Below are positions 1-9,300 of a stretch of 64,000 bases of DNA, in pieces. This DNA is from Planctomycetota bacterium. GTDB taxonomy: Bacteria > Planctomycetota > UBA8742 > UBA2392. The notes under the pieces were generated by a model, which worked only from the letters and a program-made list of their open reading frames with translations, ran no database searches and was not told where the DNA came from. A program made the translations under genes and the position numbers. Numbering within the stretch: the stretch's first letter is position 1; each line of letters opens with the position of its first letter. Location: positions 682,001 through 746,000 of the forward strand of contig JADKGX010000002.1 in NCBI GenBank assembly GCA_016722065.1, read 5' to 3'.

Positions 1-2538
1 CTTTGCCTTGTCTTCGGCTTGTTTCAGCAGCACGCGAATGTGTTCGCGCACCTGGGCGTAGTGGGGCTCGGCGTCCAGCGCGCGCTGGTAGGCCTTGGCG
101 GCCTCGCCCCATTTTTCGCGCGCCTGGGCCAGCATGCCTTCCAGAAACGCGGTCTCAAACGAAGCTTCGTTCAGGTTGCGGCAACTGCGAATCAGGTTTT
201 CTGCTTCTGCCAGTTCGTCTTCGTCCAGGGCCTTGCGCGCGGCTTTGGCGGCCTTTCGAAAATCCTCCAGGTCGCTGCCGATGCCCAGGCGCGGGTCGCG
301 TGGCAGGTCGAATTCCTCGGGCGTGCTCAACCTCAATGCCCCTTGCGGCCCGGCCGCCAGGGCGCGGCGCACGTCAATGCGCAGATACTTGCCAAAGGTG
401 TGCGGCGCAACGGAAACCCACAACTCGCCACGTGAAACGTTGGCAACTACACTGTGGCTGCAGATGCCGGCGTCAATGGCGTTGCGGTTGCCCAGCCCCA
501 GCGGCTTGTCACCTTTGCCTTTTTCGTCGCGCAGAACGTCCTGCACCAGCTTGGCATTGAAGTTGCCGTAGTTGCGGTCGGTCAATTCCTCCAAACGGCC
601 CCAGCGGTACAGCGTGGTCGCGCGCTCCATTTGCTCCAGGTTCACCGGGTCGTCGGCAAGGGGCTGGGTCACAAAGTGGTTGGTCTGCAACACCAGGCCC
701 TCGCGCACGGCTTCACGCAGCACGCAATGGGCCGGCGATTTTTCAATCACCACGGCCCGGCCATCGGCGCGGCTGGCCACCAGGTAGCTATCCGAGACAA
801 ACACCTGCGTGTCGCGGATGATTGCCAGCGCTTCATCAATCGTGGTGGCTTTTTCCAGCACGCGCCGCACCAGCATGCTGACTGGCGTGCCGATCTTGCC
901 AAAGCCGGTCTCGGACGTTCGCGCGGCGTTCAAGTGAATGTACAGGCCTTGCGCGTTCATGCCGGTTACGGCACCGGCCATGCCTGCCCATGCCACGTGC
1001 ACGTAGGGAATGCCGTCTTGCGGCCAGACGTACAGCACGGCCTTGTCATCGTCGAAAACCTCGCCGGCTTCGAAATCAAAATTGCGGCCGACAAAGATCT
1101 CGCCGGTGCCGCTGGCCTTGCCCCAGGCGGCAAATCCGGTGCAGCCCACGATTTCGCCCTGCGAGACCAGCGGGTTGTCGATCAGCATGTGGCTGATGTC
1201 GTGAACGGCGTGATAGTTGAGAATGCGGTGGTACAGGGGCACGTCGTCGGGGTGGTGGTCCACGCTGCCCTCTGCCAGGCCCAGCACGGCCAGTTTTTCC
1301 TCTTCGGTTACGTACTGGGGCAGGTCGCGGTTGTTGACGCCAATCAACTGCTTGACCAGCCAGAACGAGGCCTTGTTAGGCAGAAACTGGTTGGCGGTGC
1401 GCAGCAGGTATTGTTCCTGTTTCTCGACCAGGTCCTGGCTCAGGCGGGCGTTGGCAAAGCCCAATTCCCAGGCATCGCCAGTCAGGCCGATTTCATGAAT
1501 GCCTTCGCGCTCGCGCCGCCAGTTGTTGCCAAGGCGCGTGGCGCCGTCGCGGTCGCGTACCTCGGTCTTTGCCAGCGCACGGTCGCCGGTATAGACCGGC
1601 GGCTGGGCAATGCAGAAGTTGGAAACATAAATCGAAAGCCCGGCCAGGGCCGCAATCACCAGGGCCGCGGCAAACATGCCAAAGCGCGCCACCACACCCA
1701 GCGGCCAGGCCACACCGGGCTGCTTGCCGCCCTTGCGCAGATCGGCCAATGCATCGGCCATCTGCTGGTGAATATCGGCCTTCAGGCGGGCCGGGCCGAG
1801 TTCACCGTCGTAGCCCTTGGTCGAAACCGGGGGCAGCACTTTGACCGTGAAGTCCGGCGGGTGCACCGTGCCGCTGCCTTTGCGCACGCAGGCGCCGGTG
1901 CCGTGCATTACCACCGGCACAATCGGCACGCCGGCACTGACCGCCAGCGAAAAGGCGCCATTCTTGAAGCGCCGCATGCGGCCATCGGGGCTGCGTGAGC
2001 CCTCTGGAAACACCAGGATCGATACGCCTTTTTTCAGCCAGTCCGCAGCGGTGTCAAAGCCGCGGGGTTCCTGGGGGTCGGCATCTTCTTCGTCGTCGAC
2101 CACAATGTGGCGCGAAAGCTGGTTCAGTTCGCCCATGAGCGGGATTTTTCCGGCCCAGCGCTTGATAATCCAGCGCGCGTTAATGGGCAGCACCAGCGCG
2201 GCCAGAATATCCAGCATGGATTGATGGTTGCATACCACCACGCAGGGGCGCGGAAATGCGGCCTTGCGCACATTCACCAGGCGCCAGCGGCCAAAGGGAT
2301 ACAGGCGAAAGAACCAGCGGGCGATGGCGCGTTCGCCGCGATAGAACGCGTCGCCGCGGTGCTTGGCCAAGAAGCGGTCAAACAGCCAGTAGGGCAGCTC
2401 CAGCACGAACAAAAAGAACACCAACTGCGCACTCAACAGGCCATAGGCCGCGGCTGTGCGCAGAACATTCATCACCGGGTGACCCGCTTTGGGGTAGGCG
2501 TAGTTGTCGCCCGCAACTGGTTCCACGCTGTCGGTCAC
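1..2538 (-). CDS. PlsC-type acyltransferase fused to C45-type Ntn acyltransferase/hydrolase and C-terminal TPRs (3' truncated by window edge)
   Basis: An open frame of 846 codons starts at a GTG (2538-2536) preceded by AAGGAG and runs off the left edge without a stop. Residues ~1-260 form a membrane-anchored lysophospholipid-type acyltransferase with NHQSMLD (HX4D) and FPEGSR motifs. After another hydrophobic segment, residues ~300-700 resemble the C45 family (acyl-CoA:6-aminopenicillanate acyltransferase-like), with GCTGFAAWG around Cys466 as the expected autocatalytic N-terminal nucleophile, followed by VGRNFDFE. The visible C-terminus (~residue 770 onward) is TPR-like. It is divergent from the adjacent ACP gene and heads the polyene-type cluster, so it may transfer or condense the acyl product; that role is inferred. 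The motifs were read directly; the family assignments come from motif memory. Confidence 0.8.
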   Translation of the reverse strand, partial: MTDSVEPVAGDNYAYPKAGHPVMNVLRTAAAYGLLSAQLVFFLFVLELPYWLFDRFLAKHRGDAFYRGERAIARWFFRLYPFGRWRLVNVRKAAFPRPCVVVCNHQSMLDILAALVLPINARWIIKRWAGKIPLMGELNQLSRHIVVDDEEDADPQEPRGFDTAADWLKKGVSILVFPEGSRSPDGRMRRFKNGAFSLAVSAGVPIVPVVMHGTGACVRKGSGTVHPPDFTVKVLPPVSTKGYDGELGPARLKADIHQQMADALADLRKGGKQPGVAWPLGVVARFGMFAAALVIAALAGLSIYVSNFCIAQPPVYTGDRALAKTEVRDRDGATRLGNNWRREREGIHEIGLTGDAWELGFANARLSQDLVEKQEQYLLRTANQFLPNKASFWLVKQLIGVNNRDLPQYVTEEEKLAVLGLAEGSVDHHPDDVPLYHRILNYHAVHDISHMLIDNPLVSQGEIVGCTGFAAWGKASGTGEIFVGRNFDFEAGEVFDDDKAVLYVWPQDGIPYVHVAWAGMAGAVTGMNAQGLYIHLNAARTSETGFGKIGTPVSMLVRRVLEKATTIDEALAIIRDTQVFVSDSYLVASRADGRAVVIEKSPAHCVLREAVREGLVLQTNHFVTQPLADDPVNLEQMERATTLYRWGRLEELTDRNYGNFNAKLVQDVLRDEKGKGDKPLGLGNRNAIDAGICSHSVVANVSRGELWVSVAPHTFGKYLRIDVRRALAAGPQGALRLSTPEEFDLPRDPRLGIGSDLEDFRKAAKAARKALDEDELAEAENLIRSCRNLNEASFETAFLEGMLAQAREKWGEAAKAYQRALDAEPHYAQVREHIRVLLKQAEDKAK

Positions 2539-2644
2539 CTTGCTCCTTGGGACTTGCGGATCATGCCTTGTGCGCAGACAATGCACACCATACCGGGGTC
2601 ATTACAGGTTTCTACGGCAGCGCCATGCCGCAGCAAAGGGATCC

Positions 2645-2893
2645 ATGGGCGCCATTGACAGCAGCCTGAGCGATCGGGTCAACCAGATCGTGGCCAGCGA
2701 GTTCGAGTTGGACGCCCAAAGCATCCGGCCCGACGCCGACCTTTACAACGATCTTGGCCTGGACTCCCTAGACGCCATCGACCTGGTGGTAGCCCTGGAA
2801 CGCGCCTTTGGCTTCAAAGTAGAAGAAGGGGCCGTGCGCAAAATTCGCACCGTGGGCCAATTGCACGATTTTGTGGCTTCGCGCGTTCTCTAG
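2645..2893 (+). CDS. Acyl carrier protein
   Basis: This 82-residue acidic protein has the phosphopantetheine attachment motif GLDSLDAIDL with Ser41 as the expected carrier residue. The ATG at 2645 follows AAAGGG at a suitable distance and gives a normal ACP length. The frame remains open further upstream, but that extension overlaps the divergent promoter region and looks non-coding. The stop codon overlaps by 4 bp, tail to tail, with the stop of the dehydratase gene on the other strand. It is one of two ACPs in the cluster and should carry growing acyl chains for the ketosynthases nearby. Which ACP serves which ketosynthase cannot be read from sequence. Confidence 0.9.
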   Translation: MGAIDSSLSDRVNQIVASEFELDAQSIRPDADLYNDLGLDSLDAIDLVVALERAFGFKVEEGAVRKIRTVGQLHDFVASRVL

Positions 2894-3264
2894 TGCGTGT
2901 CTGGTTCCAGCCGCAGCGCAAACTCTGAAATCTGGGTTTCACCCTCCGTCAGCGCCGCGCGCACGCGCGTGCGGGTGTCTGCGGCGTCGTCCATCGCAAG
3001 TGTCAACTGCAGCAACCGACCCGGGCCTGTGGGGTTGGTGAACTTGGCGCGTGTTACTTCCACCAGCCGCTGCGGGCACTGCAACAGGCGCGAACACAGC
3101 TCAATCGCCGCGCCCACCTGCACTACAGCCGGCAGCACCGGCCCCTGCGGAAAATGACCCTGAAAGAAAAATTCGTCGCCCTGAAACCGAAACTCCGCGC
3201 GCGCGGACCTGGCGTCGCCTTGCAGGCTCAACAGCGCGCGGTTCAGGGCCTCCTGCAAGGTCAT
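2890..3264 (-). CDS. Hotdog-fold 3-hydroxyacyl-ACP dehydratase (FabZ/ApeI-like)
   Basis: This 124-residue protein contains FFFQGHFPQGPVLP around residues 32-45, matching the active-site helix region of FabZ-type hotdog dehydratases, with His37 as the catalytic candidate. It is shorter than FabZ and resembles the small dehydratases of aryl polyene clusters (ApeI/ApeP). Its ATG overlaps the stop of the upstream DUF3261 lipoprotein gene as ATGA, indicating translational coupling at the end of the minus-strand operon. It would remove water from 3-hydroxyacyl-ACP to make the conjugated double bonds of a polyene. The exact substrate is unknown. Confidence 0.8.
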   Translation of the reverse strand: MTLQEALNRALLSLQGDARSARAEFRFQGDEFFFQGHFPQGPVLPAVVQVGAAIELCSRLLQCPQRLVEVTRAKFTNPTGPGRLLQLTLAMDDAADTRTRVRAALTEGETQISEFALRLEPDTH

Positions 3265-4034
3265 GGGCCGGCCTCAAAGGTTTTTTCGGGCCAGGGCTTG
3301 TCGCGCAGCGTGAACTGCGTGACCTGAATCGTCAGCTTGTAGGCCGGGCCGCGCGACTCCACCCCGCGCTCACGAAGCACAATCACCGTTGGTTGCTGGC
3401 GGCCGGCCTGGGCTTGCCACTCATATTGATCCAGCCGATACAGCCCGTTGCCTTCGCGCAGCACAACCGCGCGATCCAGCCGCGCCGGCTGGCCAACCAG
3501 CGAAAGTCGCAGCGTGTCGTCCTGGTTGCGCAGGCTGACCTGCGTGTTGCCAGCAGCCTGATCGACCTGCGCTTTGCCGGTAACGACCCAACCAAACTCG
3601 CCCAATGTGGTCTGCACCATCGGCACGACGTCTGCCGCCTGATTCAGATACACGCGCCGGATGTCGCGCGCGATGTTGGCCAGTGTCCTGGCATCAAACT
3701 CGTCGGCCGCGAACACGGTTGTCGTTTCTGGGCCTTTGCCAATGATGTCGAAGATCTTCAGGCCTTGCTCGGTCATGCCTTGCAGCCGAAACTGGCCGGG
3801 CTGCTGCACAATCAGATAGCCGACCAGGGTGCGCGTGACCGGCCCGAAATCCAGTGTCACGGTCTGTACGCACTTGAACTGCTTTGGCCAGCGCCGGTTG
3901 TAGGCATCAATGGCCTGGCTTGCGCTCAAATCGCCCGTTGGCGCCGGTTGCGCGCGCTTGTAGGGGTCGGTTTCTGCGCAGCCGGCAAGGGCCAGCAGGC
4001 ACAGCAGGGTGGCCAGGCAACAGGCTTTGGTCAT
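3261..4034 (-). CDS. DUF3261-type outer-membrane lipoprotein of polyene clusters
   Basis: This 257-residue protein starts with a lipoprotein signal (LLALAGC, Cys19 expected to be lipidated). The remainder has a LolA/LolB-like beta-rich character with FRLQGMTEQGLKIFDI. I recognise it as resembling the DUF3261 family commonly found in aryl polyene and flexirubin clusters. Such proteins are thought to help move the lipid-like product to the outer membrane together with an MMPL exporter and a LolA-like carrier. Its start codon overlaps the MMPL stop by ATGA and its own stop overlaps the dehydratase start the same way, so the three genes are tightly coupled. The function is inferred from context. 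Confidence 0.72.
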   Translation of the reverse strand: MTKACCLATLLCLLALAGCAETDPYKRAQPAPTGDLSASQAIDAYNRRWPKQFKCVQTVTLDFGPVTRTLVGYLIVQQPGQFRLQGMTEQGLKIFDIIGKGPETTTVFAADEFDARTLANIARDIRRVYLNQAADVVPMVQTTLGEFGWVVTGKAQVDQAAGNTQVSLRNQDDTLRLSLVGQPARLDRAVVLREGNGLYRLDQYEWQAQAGRQQPTVIVLRERGVESRGPAYKLTIQVTQFTLRDKPWPEKTFEAGP

Positions 4035-6526
4035 TGCGGCTTTCGGAACTCCAGAAGCGTCGGCACGACCAGCAGGGTCAGCACCAGGCTGCTTACGATA
4101 CCCAGAACAGTGGTAATGCCCACGCTGAACAGCGCCGGGTGGCGCGCCATGGCCAACGTGCCGAAACCAAACAGCGTGGTCAATGCTGCCACCAGAACGC
4201 CCGTGCCGGCCAATCGCAGCCGCTTTGCCGCTTCGTCGCTGCTGGTGCTTTCACGCCAGGTCTGCACAAAGAAAATGCCGTAATCAATGCCAAGCCCGGC
4301 AATGAACACCGTCACCAGCGTATTGATGATATTGAAGGGAATGCCCAACAGGCCCATCAGGCCCAGCGTCCAGACCAGCGAACCCGCCACCGGCACCAGC
4401 GCGATCAGCATTTCGCGCAAGCGGCCAAACGTAAGCCAAAGTACGGCAATCACCAGCAGCAGCGAAAGCCCGCCCATCAGCAGCAAATCACGCTGGATAA
4501 AGCTGACCATGCGCGAAACAAAGGCGGCCTTGTTCAAGATCAGCACGGCCGGAAGGCGCGCGCGCAGGCCGCCCAGGACCTGCGGCTCCAGGTGCGCGGT
4601 GCTGCCCGCATAGAACCGTCCCTGCTGCTCGCTGACGTAATTGGCCAGCAGCGACCACACGGGGCGCTTGCGCAAAGCCTGGGCGTCCAGCAGTGCCAGG
4701 TCGTCCTTGAGCCGCAGCCCCGCAAAGAACCCTGCAAAGCGTTTTTCCAGTGCGGCCTCTGCAAAGCGTACGGGTTCAGGGCTATCCGGGCGCTGTGCGC
4801 GGGCTGCTGCCATTTCGCCCTTGAGTTGCGCAATGCGGTCTTCATTCCAGAACGCGCGCCAGCGTGCCATGTTTTCGCGCTGCGTGTCTTCTGCCGGCAG
4901 TACCCATGCCACGCTTTCGAAGCGGGCACCGGTGGCCACCAGCTCGCGCGCCACAACATCGTTCTGCCGAAGCGCCTGCTGCAGCGTATCGCCGCCGGCA
5001 ACCAGCAGCGTGCGTCGCAGGCTTTCCTGGCCAAAGCCCTGTTGCACGTGCTGCTCTGCGGCGCGGGTCTGGGCGCTCTTTCCGTCCAGGTTGGTTACGT
5101 CGCCGTCAAAGCCCACCAGCGGCAGACACGCAGCCAGGGCCAGCGTGACGCCCGCCAGACCGGCCAGCAACGGCCAGCGCAGCTTGCGCCGGAACGCTTC
5201 AATGCCCCCCAAAACCTTGCCCAGCGCACCTTGACGGCGCAAAGCTGGCGGGCGCTTGCGCAGCACTTGCGGGCCAACAATCAAGGCAAACAGCAGCGCA
5301 CCCACCAACCCGGCAATGCCCATTTCTGAAAGCTGGTGCAGGCCATCGAAACTGGAAAGGCGCAGCGTCGCCAACGCCACGCCTGTAGTCAGCATGGCCA
5401 CAAACGACGGCATGGCCACGTGGCGCAAGGCCGCCCTGGCGCGCTGGTCGGGCGTGCCCTCCATACCTGCAAAACTGGATGTCAGGTGAATGGCGTAGTC
5501 GACACTGATGCCCATCAACACGCCGGCAAAGCCGGCCGTAATCGCCGAAAGATCGCCCCAGCCAAAACCCTGAATGCCCAGCGCCAGCGCGAAGCCAAAC
5601 CCGGCAGATGTAAAGGCCAGAAACACCGGCGTCAGCGCCCGAAAGGCCACAAGAAACAGCAGCAGCACGCCAATAGCGCTGGTGGCAATGGTCAGGTTCA
5701 GGTCGGAACGCAGTACCGCGGCGTTGTCGGCGCTGCTGCGGTGGGCGCCAATAATGTGCACGCGGGGCGCGCCCGGCAAATCGGACAGCGCTTCTTCCAG
5801 GCGGGGCATAAACTCGCGGCCGCGCCCGGTGTTGCTGGCGTTAAAGGCCGCTTCTACCAGAATCACGGCCATCTTCTGGTCGCGCGAAAACAGCCGCCCC
5901 CCCACGAGGCTGCCCTCAAAACCCGAGTTCAGCTTTTCAAATCGCCGCAGCACCAGCTCATTGAATCCAAAGGGGTCGTCACGAAAGGTGTCGGCCACGG
6001 CAATGCCCTGGCTTCCGGCCTGGCGGTCAAGGTAATCCTGCAGGCGTTTTTCGAACTCGGCCCGCGAAAGCCGCGCGGCCACGGCATCCTGCAGTGGCTT
6101 GTCAAACAGCAGCGGCGCCTTGCCCAGATAATTCAGGGCTATGTCGTTCTGGGCTTCCTCACTGATGCGCGCGACCACGTTGGACACGTCTTGTGTCTTG
6201 CGCAGGCGGGTTTCGGCCTCATCGACGTCGCGGGCAAGTGCCGCCACGTCGTCGCCTTCCAGCACAATCACGACACGTTCCAGGCCTTCAAAGCGGTCCA
6301 GGGCCAGACGTGTTTCCGCCACCATGGGTTCGTCGTGCGGCAACAGGCCGAAAACGTCTTCGGAAAACTTGAGTTGCCACGCCCCGGCCGCAGACAGGCC
6401 AAGCAACGCAACAATGCCCGCCACCAGGGCCAGCGGCCGGCGCGCAAAAAACTCGTACCAGCGAAGGAACAAACCACCCATGCGCCGATTAAGGGGCACC
6501 CGGGGCCAATGTGCAAGGGCAACCAC
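4031..6526 (-). CDS. MMPL/RND-superfamily lipid exporter
   Basis: The 831-residue protein has the two-fold MMPL layout: an N-terminal transmembrane helix, a periplasmic domain, a bundle of helices around residues 280-420 (including GVLMGISVDYAIHL), a second helix near 450, a second periplasmic domain and a second bundle from ~690 containing VFIAGLGIDYGIFF. The Asp residues in the two GxxxDY motifs are those expected for proton coupling. The start used is a GTG just downstream of the flavoprotein stop; an ATG at 6481 is an alternative. Its neighbours (DUF3261 lipoprotein, dehydratase, ketosynthase) point to export of the cluster product from the inner membrane. It overlaps the lipoprotein gene by 4 bp. 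Confidence 0.85.
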   Translation of the reverse strand: MVALAHWPRVPLNRRMGGLFLRWYEFFARRPLALVAGIVALLGLSAAGAWQLKFSEDVFGLLPHDEPMVAETRLALDRFEGLERVVIVLEGDDVAALARDVDEAETRLRKTQDVSNVVARISEEAQNDIALNYLGKAPLLFDKPLQDAVAARLSRAEFEKRLQDYLDRQAGSQGIAVADTFRDDPFGFNELVLRRFEKLNSGFEGSLVGGRLFSRDQKMAVILVEAAFNASNTGRGREFMPRLEEALSDLPGAPRVHIIGAHRSSADNAAVLRSDLNLTIATSAIGVLLLFLVAFRALTPVFLAFTSAGFGFALALGIQGFGWGDLSAITAGFAGVLMGISVDYAIHLTSSFAGMEGTPDQRARAALRHVAMPSFVAMLTTGVALATLRLSSFDGLHQLSEMGIAGLVGALLFALIVGPQVLRKRPPALRRQGALGKVLGGIEAFRRKLRWPLLAGLAGVTLALAACLPLVGFDGDVTNLDGKSAQTRAAEQHVQQGFGQESLRRTLLVAGGDTLQQALRQNDVVARELVATGARFESVAWVLPAEDTQRENMARWRAFWNEDRIAQLKGEMAAARAQRPDSPEPVRFAEAALEKRFAGFFAGLRLKDDLALLDAQALRKRPVWSLLANYVSEQQGRFYAGSTAHLEPQVLGGLRARLPAVLILNKAAFVSRMVSFIQRDLLLMGGLSLLLVIAVLWLTFGRLREMLIALVPVAGSLVWTLGLMGLLGIPFNIINTLVTVFIAGLGIDYGIFFVQTWRESTSSDEAAKRLRLAGTGVLVAALTTLFGFGTLAMARHPALFSVGITTVLGIVSSLVLTLLVVPTLLEFRKPQ

Positions 6527-6532
6527 GGCGAC

Positions 6533-8041
6533 TCAAGCGGCGCCGGGCTCCGTTTCGCTGCGCACGGCGTGAATCAGCCTGTCGCTGCCAAGCAGCGTGC
6601 CTGCCACGCCAAAACCCGTCACGCAGGCGCCCAGCACACCGGGCGCACCGGTGCCCGCGCCGGTTACAAACAGGCCTTCATAACGGGTGCGCCGACGCAC
6701 GCCATTGCGACCCTGCGACAGCAGCGAGGGCTGAAGCCCATACAGGCCGCCGCCCGGGTAACCCACGTAATCGCGCAGCGTCAGCGGCGTGGCGGTTTCC
6801 ACCACTTGCATTCGGCCACGCAAATCGGGCATTCGCTGTTCGATCATTGCCATTACGCGGGCGGTCAGCGCGGCCTTGAACTGGCTGTATTGCGGTCCGC
6901 GCCGGGAGGTCTTTGTTCCTGCCCATGGTTCAAACCATTGCCACAGTGCAGAACTCATGGCGGTGAACTGCTGGGGCGCGCCGGGCGCCGGGGGCGGAAA
7001 GTTGACGACGGCATCGGCCGGGCCCTGCAACTCTGGCCGAAAGAAACAGTCGGGGTCGTCCTGCCGCAACAGGTAATGGTTGCGGTTGGCATGAACCCCC
7101 AGATCGCCCGATACGGTGCCGTACAGGCACACCATTCCTACACATTCGGGCGCGGCATCCAGGCGTTGGCGCAGGGCCCCGCGCCAGGCGTCTGGTGGCA
7201 TCAGGCCCGCCGCCACGCGTGGGTGCAGGGCCAGAATCACCTCTTGCGCGGCAAGCTCCCGCCCGTCGTTCAACTTCACACCCGTGACGCGGCCCGAATG
7301 CACAGTGGCGGATGCCACTGCGGCACGGGTTTGCAGCTCGCCACCCAGTTCGCGCAGCCGCGCAACCAGGGCCGTCGTAATCGCATCTCCGCCACCCACT
7401 ATGTAGTGCGGGCCTTCCATGGTGCTGCCCACCACGGCGGCGTGAATCGCCAGCGGGACCTGCCCGGCGGCCACGCCATAGAGGCTGCTTTGTGCACACA
7501 ACAGCGATCGCAGCCGGGCCGACGCGCCCAGCGATTGCAGGTACTGCCCCAGCGAGGTCTCCCATAACGTGCGGTCGTATGCGCCCTCGGCTTCCGGGTT
7601 CAAGGCATGCCAGTTCAGGCCGGATTCAATGCCCGCCATGCGCGCCACAAAGGCGTCAATCGCCGTCGATTCGGCGGGCAGCATCGCCCGCAGCTTTGCT
7701 GCCAGGGCTTGCCAGCCCACGGGAACATCCCAGTCACAGGTGGGTGTAGAAATGTGGTCGTAACCGTCACGGGCCAGCGGCCGCGTTGGCACGTCGATTC
7801 CCAGGTAACGAAACAGGCGCCACATTACCTGGCCCGAAAACAGCGAGCCCACATAGTGCACGCCAACATCAAACCGCAGCTTGCCGCCCTGGGGCCCGCG
7901 CCGCTGGAACATCTGCATGCACCCGCCCGGCACGACGTGCGATTCCAGTACCAGTACACGGCGGCCATGGCGCGCAAGCACCACAGCGGCACTCAGGCCA
8001 CTGATGCCGCTGCCCACGACAATCGTGTCCCATGCCGACAT
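6533..8041 (-). CDS. FAD-dependent oxidoreductase, CrtI/retinol-saturase-like
   Basis: This 502-residue protein opens with a dinucleotide-binding motif (VVGSGISGLSAA, residues ~9-20, then VLVLESH) typical of phytoene desaturase and all-trans-retinol 13,14-reductase type amine-oxidase flavoproteins. The C-terminus carries YPGGGLYGLQPSL and LFVTGAGTGAPGVLGA, the FAD-closing region of the same family. It lies inside the minus-strand operon between ketosynthase and exporter. It could reduce or desaturate the polyene chain; the direction of the reaction cannot be decided from sequence. Similar flavoproteins occur in flexirubin-type and ladderane-type clusters. Confidence 0.8.
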   Translation of the reverse strand: MSAWDTIVVGSGISGLSAAVVLARHGRRVLVLESHVVPGGCMQMFQRRGPQGGKLRFDVGVHYVGSLFSGQVMWRLFRYLGIDVPTRPLARDGYDHISTPTCDWDVPVGWQALAAKLRAMLPAESTAIDAFVARMAGIESGLNWHALNPEAEGAYDRTLWETSLGQYLQSLGASARLRSLLCAQSSLYGVAAGQVPLAIHAAVVGSTMEGPHYIVGGGDAITTALVARLRELGGELQTRAAVASATVHSGRVTGVKLNDGRELAAQEVILALHPRVAAGLMPPDAWRGALRQRLDAAPECVGMVCLYGTVSGDLGVHANRNHYLLRQDDPDCFFRPELQGPADAVVNFPPPAPGAPQQFTAMSSALWQWFEPWAGTKTSRRGPQYSQFKAALTARVMAMIEQRMPDLRGRMQVVETATPLTLRDYVGYPGGGLYGLQPSLLSQGRNGVRRRTRYEGLFVTGAGTGAPGVLGACVTGFGVAGTLLGSDRLIHAVRSETEPGAA

Positions 8042-8075
8042 CGTTGTTCCGCGGTAATGATCGCCCGGCCTGCGA

Positions 8076-9296
8076 CTAAGGAATCATTGAAAGCACAAGC
8101 GCGGCGTTGGTGCCACCAAAGCCGAAACTGTTCACCAAGGCGTGCTGCAACCGGGCCTGGCGCGTGTGCGCGACCACGCCAATGCGCGGCGTGCCGTCTT
8201 CTTGCGCTTCAAAGTTGATGTTCGGGGCAATGAAGCCGCCGCGCAACATCAGCGCCGTGTACAGAACTTCGCTGGCGCCGCTCATCCAACATTCGTGGCC
8301 GGTCATCGATTTTGTGCTGCTGACTGGCGTGTCGGCGCCAAACACCTGGGCAATCGCCCCGGCCTCTTTGGCATCGCCAAGTGGCGTGCTGGTGGCGTGG
8401 GCGTTGATGTATCCTATCGCGGATGCTTCCAGGCCGGCATCTCGCAAGCCCGCCTGCATGGCCCGCCGGGCGCCATCGCCGCTGGGCAGGGTCAGGTGTT
8501 CGCCGTCGCTGGAAAAACCATAACCGCGCACCTCACACAGGGCTTTGCCGCCACGCGCGCGCAGGTGGCTTTCGCTTTCAAGTATCACCGTCGCGGCACC
8601 GCCGCTGGGCACCAGGCCGTCACGGGCGCGGTCAAAGGGTCGGCTGGCAAGTTGCGGGGCGTCCAGCCGCGTGCTGAAGGTGCCCAGCGCATCGAAACTG
8701 GCCTGGGATTCCCAGTTGATCTCCTGCATCCCGCCCGTGACCACAACATCCTGCATGCCCGCCTTGATCAGCATGTAGCCCTGGCCAACAGCGTGGGCGC
8801 CGCTTGCACAGGCCGCGGCCAGCGTCCAGTTTGCGCCCTGCGTGCCAAGCAGGGCGTTCAGGTTCATCGATGCCGTGCTGTTCATGGCCTGAAAAATGAA
8901 GCCGCTGCCAAGCTGCTGGGTGGTTTTGTCGCGGCGCACGGTGTCGGCGATTTCAACGTTGGCTGCGCTGGTGCTGTCGTTGCCGATGATCAGCCCGGTG
9001 CGCGGATTGCGCAGGTGCTGTGGCTGCAGACCGGCGTGCTCAACGGCGGCAATGGCGCAAAACGCCTGCCACTGCGCGCTTTCGTGCATGGATTTGCGGG
9101 CCTTGCGGTCCAGCCGCGATTTGGGGTCAAACCCGGCGATCACGCCAGTCAGAGGCGATCGAAAGCCAAGTTCGCGCCGGCGCTCATCAATACCCACGCC
9201 GCTTTTGCCAGCCCGCAAAGACGCCTCAATCTCGGCCAGCGTTTGGCCCAGCACAGAGACAGCGGAAAGCCCGGTGATGAAGACGCGCTCAGTCAT
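8076..9296 (-). CDS. Beta-ketoacyl-ACP synthase (aryl-polyene type)
   Basis: This 406-residue thiolase-fold enzyme has a complete Cys-His-His triad: Cys163 in AAACASGAHAV, the first His in NAHATSTPLGDAKE and the second in SMTGHECWMSGASE. The GHECWM(S/A)GASE variant in place of GHxxGAAG, and the following GGFIAPNINFE, are what I remember from ketosynthases of aryl polyene and flexirubin clusters, so this gene is a good indicator of cluster type. It is followed by the flavoprotein 34 bp downstream. Upstream, a 235-bp repeat-filled spacer separates it from fabG on the same strand. Confidence 0.88.
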   Translation of the reverse strand: MTERVFITGLSAVSVLGQTLAEIEASLRAGKSGVGIDERRRELGFRSPLTGVIAGFDPKSRLDRKARKSMHESAQWQAFCAIAAVEHAGLQPQHLRNPRTGLIIGNDSTSAANVEIADTVRRDKTTQQLGSGFIFQAMNSTASMNLNALLGTQGANWTLAAACASGAHAVGQGYMLIKAGMQDVVVTGGMQEINWESQASFDALGTFSTRLDAPQLASRPFDRARDGLVPSGGAATVILESESHLRARGGKALCEVRGYGFSSDGEHLTLPSGDGARRAMQAGLRDAGLEASAIGYINAHATSTPLGDAKEAGAIAQVFGADTPVSSTKSMTGHECWMSGASEVLYTALMLRGGFIAPNINFEAQEDGTPRIGVVAHTRQARLQHALVNSFGFGGTNAALVLSMIP

Positions 9297-9300
9297 AGGG

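Noticed and set aside
454..1998. Long plus-strand open frame of 514 codons
   Set aside because: It is antisense to the PlsC-C45 fusion, whose motifs are clear; its translation is Gln/His/Ala-rich without any domain, typical of shadow frames in GC-rich DNA.
5336..7567. Plus-strand open frame of 743 codons
   Set aside because: It is antisense to the MMPL exporter and the flavoprotein; composition is His/Gln/Arg-rich and no motif is present.
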